Shown: one piece after another, positions 56,889 through 64,000 of the stretch
How the letters are laid out: each line of letters opens with the position of its first letter
Position numbering within the stretch: the stretch's first letter is position 1
Assembly: GCA_027924585.1 (NCBI GenBank)
Contig: BSBM01000904.1
Coordinates: 19,181,001 to 19,245,000, forward strand
Direction: 5' to 3'
DNA: 64,000 nucleotides
Source: Larix kaempferi
Taxonomy: Eukaryota; Streptophyta; Pinopsida; Pinales; Pinaceae
Position numbers and translations under genes: made by a program
Notes under the pieces: generated by a model
The model's database searches: none
The model's input: the letters and a program-made list of their open reading frames with translations, nothing else
What the model was told of the DNA's origin: nothing

Positions 56889-57019
56889 GATTGCCTTAAT
56901 AGGTGGGGTGGCTGGGGCGGTCGACTGTGGTCGTCCCCACCCAGGATCGAACCCTCGACCCCATCCTTCTCAGTGCCTTCCCTAGACTTGGGCACCAGTG
57001 ATCTACTCGTATGAAAAAA
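56889..57019 (+). mobile_element. Second SINE-like insertion
   Basis: Flanks AAATGTACACTGAGAGG (56872-56888) and AAATATACACTAAGAGG (57020-57036) are 17-bp direct repeats with two mismatches. A box B match (GATCGAACC, near 56944), a possible box A (TGGCTGGGGCGG) and an A-run at the 3' end fit a short + strand SINE of a different family from the first. Confidence 0.7.
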
Positions 57020-57036
57020 AAATATACACTAAGAGG

Positions 57037-60000
57037 ACCATGGCATAGGGACATCAAGGACAGGGTGGTCATTATAGTTTTGCTTTGTAACTCAAAATAG
57101 GCATGAGTTTAGGTTAGCAAAGGTTTTGCATAAGTCATTACAATGACATGAATTTTCATCAAACATATGTTGATTCCGCTGAGGATGTTGCATTGTTGCA
57201 ACATGATTATGTAAATTTGAAATTGAGTAACTTTCACGGGTTGTGTTCTTTATTAATCAATCAATTGTATTTGGAATAGGTACAAAACTTGTCCATGCCA
57301 TCATAAGATTGATGGAGTTCATAGCCTTGCCATTGGTTTGTCATGGATGAAGCAAGGGAAAATTAAAAAGATGGGGAAGTATTGGCACAGTTGAGGAGCT
57401 TCAGGATAACAACATAATCGAGTTTCTAAGTGAAGTTAGCCATTAATTTTCTATTTGTTTAAGGTACCTTCACGTCACAAGATAATCACTGTCATGATTT
57501 TTGATGACCAATTAACTAGGAATGATCTATTGCGATAGTAGTCTTGGTTTTGACTTCCCTTGGCTATATAGGTTCTTTGCCATACCATTCTTCAAACAAG
57601 AACATAACATAAAATATTGTGAAGGAAAAAACTATAAAAGGAAAACATGTATGATAATCAAAGCTGTAAGGATAAAAGACATCCTACAATTTACATGCAT
57701 GTGTATTTATTTACAATGCACCCTACCTTATTATGCAAATATAAGGTCATGGTGTGATTGAACGATGGTAATAGGGCTCAAGGGTAGAACCATTGGTGAT
57801 ATGGGAAAATAGACGTTCTTGAATGTCTTTCAACTAGAATGCATTGTTCCCTAATCTTTGTGCAACAGTGAACGGGCCAAGGCAAATCTTTTAAAACTTG
57901 GTGTGTTTTCTTTTATCATCGCGAGAAAAGTATCAAAGTAGGACTTGTTAACCCCCAAATTCACCCCTTGGAAATTTGGAGGGTTAAGGGCCAGTACATT
58001 CCATTAGGTTGATATCCAAACAATATTTCCATAGACACCTTTGCTTGAGTCAAGGTTGGTTCTCATTGAGTTCAGGTATAGGATTGGTTCTCATTGAGTT
58101 CAGGTATAGGATTGGTTCTGTGATGTTTTTATGATTCAAAGATAGATAGTTCACAATTTTTTTGTCATATTTGAGTGATTTTCTATTTTCGACAGTACTC
58201 CTATATTTTAAGAGATAGGGTTCATAGGTTTGCATGTTAGAAATGTTCATATTTTTAACATCCTTGTGAGCTCATGATTCCATTGAGCATTTTCACATGA
58301 CATGCATGATACTTCTATTTTTTGGTAGTTAGGGTTTAACTTGCATGGAACTATTGAGGGCATGCTTGGACATGCATGTTTTTGCATGTCAAATATTCAA
58401 ACATGCAAGGAATTTTCTATTTTTAGTAGAGAGCCATGCATGTGTGACATGTGGAAGTCTCAGGTAATGACACGTGGTAGCTTATGGTTGTCACATGTGT
58501 CAGGATCTGGGAACCTAAATGATTAAGCAGTGATGTAGCAAGCGCTTGAGTTCACTAAGGGATTTCATGAGCTATCATAGTGCATGCCTTGGTCAACTTG
58601 AGACAACTAGGTCGCTTGCATGGATAAGGGAGTGAGGTGGCATTAGGGTGAGTTAATTGGATGTATGTGTTAGTTAAATAAAGCACCCTCCTTAGTAAAT
58701 TGAAGCAAGGAGCACTTCACATCATTTCTTCTGCAATTATTCTCAATTTACCTTTACTCATGTAATGCACATGGGCTTCTCTCACTTTACGCAGGATCTA
58801 ACTCAAACTGCCTTCACTTAACTCCACACTTTAAAATCTCACCTTGGTCAACCATCATTTTAACTTAAGTGCATGACACACTCTCTCTCTCTCCCACTAC
58901 CACTCAACTCGAAGATACTCCAAGAAATGCTACTATGCATAAACTTATGGACTACACTCTCAACTAATCTAACTAAAATGCACCCTTGGTTCACTCTCCT
59001 CACATCAATTCGGTTCAATTTCATCTCCACTTTGTCAATGCACATGGAATCTCACCTCACTCCTTCATTGAGTTAACTAAAGCACGAGGGAAGATTTCAC
59101 ATGAACTAAGAAGATGGTTTACCTCACTCATCCTCTCACCCAATCAACAAGGCACCTACCTATCATCACTCTACTCCATCTTTACTTCACTCTGGTGTAC
59201 CTCTAGAAGATCAAGACACATGGTCGCTTCACAACAGTTCATTAGTAGTCAAATAGTAGGTGTCTCCACTTGATTGTGGTGCATCTATTGTTTCCATGTA
59301 GTGAAATGGGCATTATTGTTTTTCTCAAGAATTAGTGCAAAACATATAGATATTTGAGTAAGTGTTATGCTTTCTTTCTAAATAATTAAGTACTCTAGCT
59401 TGGCTAGGTGCCTATCTTCTTTCACATGTAGTAGTAGTATTCAATAGAAAAATGTGCAATCGTTGTGACTACACATGGGTCATCTTTCGTAAAATACCTA
59501 TTAGAACATGCTTTGTGTTGGGACAATTCTTTCCCAAACAAGTGCTTTTAACCATTATACTAGCCTATTAAATGTATGGGAATAAGTAGCCTTGGTGCTC
59601 ATTAATCTTGTCTCTTTGGGGGAAAAGGTGATTTAGAGTTATGAGTTAATGGATTGTAATAATAATATTTTTTTATAACTAAATCAAATGTATAGCAAAA
59701 TGAAAAGTGATAAAATCTAAAAGGACTACTAACGTAGAATGGAATCTCAGTCATGGAAAATACAATTTTGTTACTAATAATTATAATTGATATGAACATA
59801 ACTTATATAACAACTTTAAGTCAAAGAAGATTAAACTATATAACAATCTCAAGTCAAAGAGGACTTGCAAGGCATGCCACTAAAAATGTCAATGATGTTA
59901 ATATTAGAGTAAGGGAGGATGTTATCACATTAACCTAAAACTAACTTCCAAATTGACATGCTTCTTGGTGTGGGTAATGCTTTATAAACAACCTCTATTT

Positions 60001-60632
60001 CACAATTATCATGCATATGAGGTTATTGACAACACACTGAATTAAAGGGAGAATATTAAATTGGAACAAAATTTCAATAATAGAATATGCAATTACAATC
60101 GTAAGACTTGCAATTAATATGAGCATCATATAGATAACAATTATAAGATGGAGATGACCCACAAAGCAAGTTGTCAAAACCGTGACATTGTTGCTCGAGT
60201 GAAGAAGAATGTTCTTAAAATAAATCAAATACACCTCTATATGTTTTCAAATTTTTTTAGGACATAATTACCTCTTACAACATCTACACCAACCTTGAAA
60301 TTTTTCACTCAAAAATAGAATACAAATCCAACACCAACCCTGGTAAAGTGAACCATTTAAACCAAATTTCAGTATAAATTTTAATGTTTGTCATAGTTTC
60401 TTTCACTTGAACAATGTTATTATAGGTCAGGTTCCTCGATGTTGTAGAGGTTTTGAAGGTCTTTGATTCAACCCAAAAGCTTAAAAAGTCTTAAAACACA
60501 TTATATTAAACAAATTCTAAATTGTAATTGAAGTTTAAAATCTTTTCGTAAACTAATTATAATTACAAATATAACTAAGCGTGAAGACCTTCCATCTGTA
60601 AAACATATGTTTTTTTTGTTAAAAAAAAACGT
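57037..60632. other. Intergenic; no gene supported
   Basis: AT-rich DNA with scattered short frames. It contains a 28-bp duplication (58055-58110, TTGGTTCTCATTGAGTTCAG twice) and a CT-rich patch at 58878-58900. A frame at 58986-59273 has no recognisable feature. Confidence 0.5.
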
Positions 60633-60644
60633 TCTTATAAAATG
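60633..60644 (+). promoter_or_regulatory. Possible TATA element of the YjbQ-family gene
   Basis: CTTATAAAATGC lies about 100 bp before the preferred ATG at 60738. If used, transcription would start near 60665, which excludes the in-frame ATG at 60642. Single-site prediction. Confidence 0.35.
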
Positions 60645-60737
60645 CAAACGTTCTTACTAATTTCAAAGCGACAAATTTACTCCGAAGACGATAAACCTCT
60701 AAACGAATTTGCAGATCTGAGGGCATCGAACGACGTC

Positions 60738-60812
60738 ATGGCGGCCAAATGGGCACAGAAAACAATAGTTCTTCCTCCACACAAGCGAGGATGCCATCTT
60801 GTCACCTCAAAA
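60738..60812 (+). CDS. YjbQ/UPF0047-family protein, first coding exon
   Basis: ATG at 60738 in a good plant context (GTCATGGCG) opens 25 codons containing KWAQKTIVLPP and RGCHLVT, then donor AAA/GTAAGA (gt at 60813, phase 0). Plant YjbQ-family proteins begin with a KWAQKT-x-LPP-RRGCHLIT block, followed by the K-I...DLSGFKCG region that would be exon 2. Bacterial YjbQ has been linked to thiamine phosphate synthase activity. The plant role is not settled. No later exon is visible in the remaining 3.2 kb, so intron 1 either runs past the window or this is an isolated fragment. An in-frame ATG at 60642 would add 32 residues without transit-peptide character, and is less likely. Confidence 0.7.
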
Positions 60813-60962
60813 GTAAGAATTTTTTTAATCAAACCACTGTCTTCTTCATCCGAGAGATATAGCCTAGCTGCAGACCCTAATTCTAATTGCTTACTCTGCT
60901 AAAATTTTATGACCATCAATTTGATATCTTGTGTATGTAAGATGGTACAAAATTGTGTTCCT

Positions 60963-61146
60963 CGGGCTGTCGGTGGTCCAGTGGCAAGTCCGAGTGCTTC
61001 TTTTGCAAATATCGGTTCAAACCCTGACATGCCAGCTCCGGTAATAATCGTTTCAAAGAACGAGTGAAAGTCCCGGAGACCATGACGGCCCCAGTGAGGG
61101 TTGATAAAAATCAAGCAAGCAGCTTCGTTCGTAGGATAAGCCCAAA
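60963..61146 (+). mobile_element. tRNA-derived SINE in the YjbQ-family intron
   Basis: A box A-like TGGTCCAGTGG (60974-60984) and box B CGGTTCAAACC (61013-61023) are 38-40 bp apart as in tRNA genes. The rest (GCCAGCTCCGGTAATAATCG, CGGCCCCAGTGAGGGTTG) is not tRNA. TGTTCCT flanks at 60956 and 61147 may be a short target duplication. There is no cloverleaf, so it is not a tRNA gene. Confidence 0.65.
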
Positions 61147-61497
61147 TGTTCCTTTTTAAACTAGCCTTGCCTGTGCATACCACAAAACCTAGCTGTTAAC
61201 CGTAATTTGAATTCTGTGAAGCCCTAGCTGCTAACACTAATTTTAATTGTTAACCCCAAGACATGATCAGATGCTAGTTTTATCTTAAGATTCAAGTCAA
61301 GTGCAGATGATACAAATTCATTAGCATTTTAAGACTAAACAAGCAGGATAAAGCATATATTCAGCTTACTTTAAAGTTTGGTTATATGATGGTTTATTGT
61401 TATTTTGACTATTGGTATAGATTAAGATGGATATTCGCTGGTTTATTTTATTATATATTTAATAATTATTATTGTCTTTTAAATTATTATTATTATG

Positions 61498-61720
61498 GCT
61501 GGCTAGATTCAAACTTTCATGGATTTCAGTTATTTTTTCATTTTTAGTTGATGTTACAGGTGTGACACATCTACCTGGGCTGTAAATGCACCTTGCCACT
61601 ACGTATGGTTGACTATTTTTTAATTTTATGGATTTTAATTTTTTTTTCAATCTAGTTTATTAATATTACAGACATGACATATCTACCTGGGTTGTAGATG
61701 CACCTCGCTACTCAGTGCAA
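61498..61720 (+). repeat. Diverged tandem pair, period about 112
   Basis: GACACATCTACCTGGGCTGT with AAATGCACCT (from about 61563) and GACATATCTACCTGGGTTGT with AGATGCACCT (from about 61675) sit in parallel contexts (TGGATTT, ATGTTACAG and ATATTACAG). Confidence 0.75.
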
Positions 61721-62983
61721 TTAATAAATAAAACCATGTACATGAGCTTTTGATTAAAATAAAGTGGGTTGCAAAGACAACAGGGACATGCACTAGAGTG
61801 GAGTATTATCACTAAAACGAGGGAAGATATATCACCTCACTATCCGTCTGAGGTGAGATACCCTAGCTATGAGAATTATGAGGTCAATTTCTAGGAACAT
61901 TGGAATTTCTCACATTTGGAGAGTTCTTATGGTAGTTCTATAATAACTAGTGGTAACATGGTGCTTTTGAGAAGCCATTGGTCTAATAATAGAAGGAATA
62001 AACGGAGTTTGGGTGGTATCTTAAATGATTTTGATGAGTTTATTTAAATGTCTTTGAACAAAGATGGGTATGCCATGTTGAGGTCATGGAGGAGAAGATA
62101 ATTTTCCTGACAAGCTCAAGGGAGAGGAATAATAAGTTCATTCTAGCGCAGCAGGGGTGATGAAACAAGTGAGAATTTATTGCGAGGGATAGGAGCTTAT
62201 TAGTTGGATCGTGTGTGCACTGTGCAACTATCAAGGATATACTAAGGGGCATAATGAAACTGAGAAAAGTTTGATGATTTCATGGCCATGCAAAAGGGGA
62301 TTGGGGAGGACTTTGTGAAGCTAAGGGAATGTGTGTAGGAATCCAATGATTTGATGGGGAAGATGCACCGACAACAAAACGATTTAGATGTAGGTTTCTT
62401 GCAACCATTCATGGAATAAATGGCATTAGAACAAAACCTAGGAATTGAGGGTTAAGATAAGATAAGATAATTTTATTAATGTCCAATGAATGACCACAAA
62501 AGTAGGTCAATGGGGTTGTTTAGTACCAAGATGTCAATACAAAGTGGGAGCACTAAGGCGCGTCTCCTATAAAAAAAGAAATGCAAAAAGAAAAGTATGA
62601 CTAAAACCTAGATATCGAACTCCAAAGGTGGAGAGCCAATCCAGGAGAGAGATGTACAGAGATAGTAGATCTAGGGTCTGTGAAACAAATAGCGTATGTC
62701 TGTCATGTTATGTTGGAACCATCTTTCCTAACATCCAAGGTCGACTGGAGGAAGCGCATAATAGAACCCTATCTAGAGGAAGAGCTAAAAGTGGATCTAG
62801 ACAAGGTAATATGTCTCTTCCTAGAGTGATGTGCATGCCTTTGTGACCTAGAAGAAACTGATTGATCGCTGTTAGGAGGTCGAGATCGGCTACGCCGCTG
62901 TGGTTGGACGAAAGAAGAGGAGATCCTCTGTGTCTGAATAGGTTTGGATTCGAAAGAAGTGTCGTCATTAATCTACCTCTTGG
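61721..62983. other. Unassigned; presumed YjbQ-family intron or intergenic
   Basis: No second YjbQ exon is recognised. Around 62630-62960 the sequence is GC-richer with short frames on both strands but no identifiable domain. The five bases before element E are CTTGG. Confidence 0.45.
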
Positions 62984-63052
62984 TGTTGATGTATTTGTAA
63001 CTTCGGAAGATATTCACTTGTATATTGTATGCATTACATTTGTACTTTATTG

Positions 63053-63407
63053 CACCGAGTGAAACTAGGTGCTCTACAACCTAGTATGGGGGAGATGTTG
63101 TAACGTTTGTGATGTAACGTTTGTTACTAACAAAATAATTAAAAAAATTCATGTCAGCTCATAAAATAAAAAAATTATGGAAAGTATTTAAAAAAAATCC
63201 ATGTTGGTTCATAAAATAAAATATTATGAAAAATAATTAAAAAATAGAAGTTAGTTTATAAAATAAAAACTTAAAACTTAAACCCGGATCTATCAATCAA
63301 GAGAGATCAAATTTCTTGAGTTTAAATTTAAAAAAAGAAATACATCTGAAGAAATTGGATCCCTCTCGGTGCTTGATAGATACAGGTTTAAGATGGATCT
63401 ATGCTGG
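63053..63407 (+). mobile_element. Element X, copy 2, inside the element E LTR (355 bp)
   Basis: D LTRs read TTTATTGTATCC. Here the sequence is TTTATTG, then CACCGAG...ATGCTGG, then TTGTATCC, so TTG (63050-63052, 63408-63410) is a 3-bp target duplication. Near one end ACTAGGT and ACCTAGT form a hairpin. Near the other, GGATCTATCAATCAAGAGAG pairs imperfectly with CTCTCGGTGCTTGATAGATA. No open frame. Confidence 0.8.
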
Positions 63408-63624
63408 TTGTATCCCCAACGAAGATGTATTATTCCTCCGATTGGAAGTGTCGTAACTTATATTTGATGGGTTATTAGACCACCTTAGAGGGGTTGGCCC
63501 AGTATGAGTTAAAGGGTTATTAGACCACCCTAGTGGGGTCTGCCCAGTGACAAGTGGTAATGGGTTGTTAGACTCTCCTAAGGGAGGTCGACCCAGTTAG
63601 AGTAAAAGGCAAGTAAAGGTAAAG

Positions 63625-63633
63625 TATAAATAG
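63625..63633 (+). promoter_or_regulatory. TATA box of element E LTR
   Basis: TATAAATAG followed by AGAGGAACACCTCTC, in the position equivalent to 37077 in element D. Confidence 0.7.
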
Positions 63634-63941
63634 AGAGGAACACCTCTCTATTTATTCATTCATTCACTCACTCACTTCGCATTAGTGAGAGAGAGGAGGA
63701 GTGCGCACAAGTGGAGGAGGAGAAGCTGCTAGGAGACTATCTCTTGTTTTGGGGTTTGATCTTTGTGATCTTTGTATTGGTGCTCATTCTATCTCTGAGG
63801 AAGTTGCGGGGTTTTTCACCTTCTTGGTTTTCTCTGGTGAAATGCTTTGTGTCTCTTGTCCCCTATGTTTGATATGATGTACATGGTGTTCTCTCAATTA
63901 AGATCCTAGATCATATTGAATTAAATGATGAAAAACTAACA

Positions 63942-63953
63942 TGGTATCAGAGC
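63942..63953 (+). promoter_or_regulatory. Element E primer-binding site
   Basis: TGGTATCAGAGC exactly matches the initiator tRNA-Met complement, directly after the LTR end ACTAACA. Confidence 0.9.
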
Positions 63954-64000
63954 TAGCCTGAAGGAAGGCATTGTATAGCATTTACGACACTTGTTTCACT

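Larger units (their letters stand above)
62984..64000 (+). mobile_element. Element E: second D-family copia element, left end only
   Basis: The 5' LTR (62984-63941) begins TGTTGATGTATTTGTAACTT, as in element D, and ends ACTAACA before an intact primer-binding site. Only 59 bp of leader, similar to D (GAAGGAAGGCATTGTATAGC), are in the window. Compared with D, the LTR has an 11-bp insertion near 63031, lacks a 40-bp segment between two GTGTCG motifs near 63450, and is split by element X. Without X the LTR is about 600 bp. Confidence 0.9.

Noticed and set aside
58986-59273. 95-codon + strand frame after a CT-rich patch
   Set aside because: Low complexity, Ser/His/Leu-rich, no domain, no promoter or splice support.
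60960-61030. Possible tRNA gene at the box A/box B pair
   Set aside because: Promoter boxes are present but the arms do not form a cloverleaf and no anticodon stem is evident. A SINE is the better explanation.
62628-62968. Frames on both strands before element E, considered as YjbQ exon 2
   Set aside because: Neither frame contains the expected DLSGFKCG or HTSASL motifs of the family.

Overview
The window looks like nuclear DNA of a seed plant with a large, repeat-filled genome. A gymnosperm such as a conifer is my best guess, but that is inference. The support is: AT-rich sequence, ordinary GT-AG introns several kb long, plant-type Mediator and YjbQ-family exons, and LTR retrotransposons with plant-type primer-binding sites (initiator tRNA-Met type TGGTATCA and the TGGCGCC type of Athila/Tat-like gypsy elements). 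Only two host genes are recognisable, both on the + strand and both cut by the window.

Layout. (1) 1-5.1 kb: the last three exons of a MED15/MED15a homolog (1067-1255, 4651-4748, 4850-5060), the first two separated by a repeat-loaded 3.4 kb intron. A 351-bp tandem duplication follows the stop. (2) 5.8-11.9 kb: intergenic DNA with small repeats. (3) 11.96-25.9 kb: a three-layer nest. An old gag-bearing copia-like element (B) is broken inside gag by a 944-bp terminal-inverted-repeat element and by a related gag-only LTR element (A, 13259-20222, with a perfect 5-bp target duplication). A further LTR (C) follows. (4) 25.9-31.5 kb: unassigned DNA with a 445-bp purine tract and an inverted LTR piece. 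(5) 31.5-35.6 kb: a decayed minus-strand Ty3/gypsy element. (6) 36.76-43.5 kb: a Ty1/copia element (D) with a broken reverse transcriptase/RNase H and two minisatellite arrays before its 3' LTR. (7) 44.4-56.0 kb: two near-identical 4.84 kb gag-bearing gypsy-like bodies (F1, F2) sharing one central LTR. (8) 56.0-62.9 kb: a duplicated segment, three tRNA-derived SINE-like insertions and the first exon of a YjbQ/UPF0047-family gene at 60738. (9) 62.98 kb to the end: the 5' LTR of a second D-family element (E), itself split by a small insertion (X) that also occurs at 167-793.

The main theme is gag-only LTR elements: A, B and F carry gag-like sequence but no protease, integrase or reverse transcriptase that I can recognise. 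If mobile, they would depend on enzymes supplied in trans. Element X, the nested B/A/TIR order, the F1-LTR-F2 tandem and the conserved palindromes before the A and B 3' LTRs are the most informative structures. All alignments were made by eye; identities and some boundaries are approximate.
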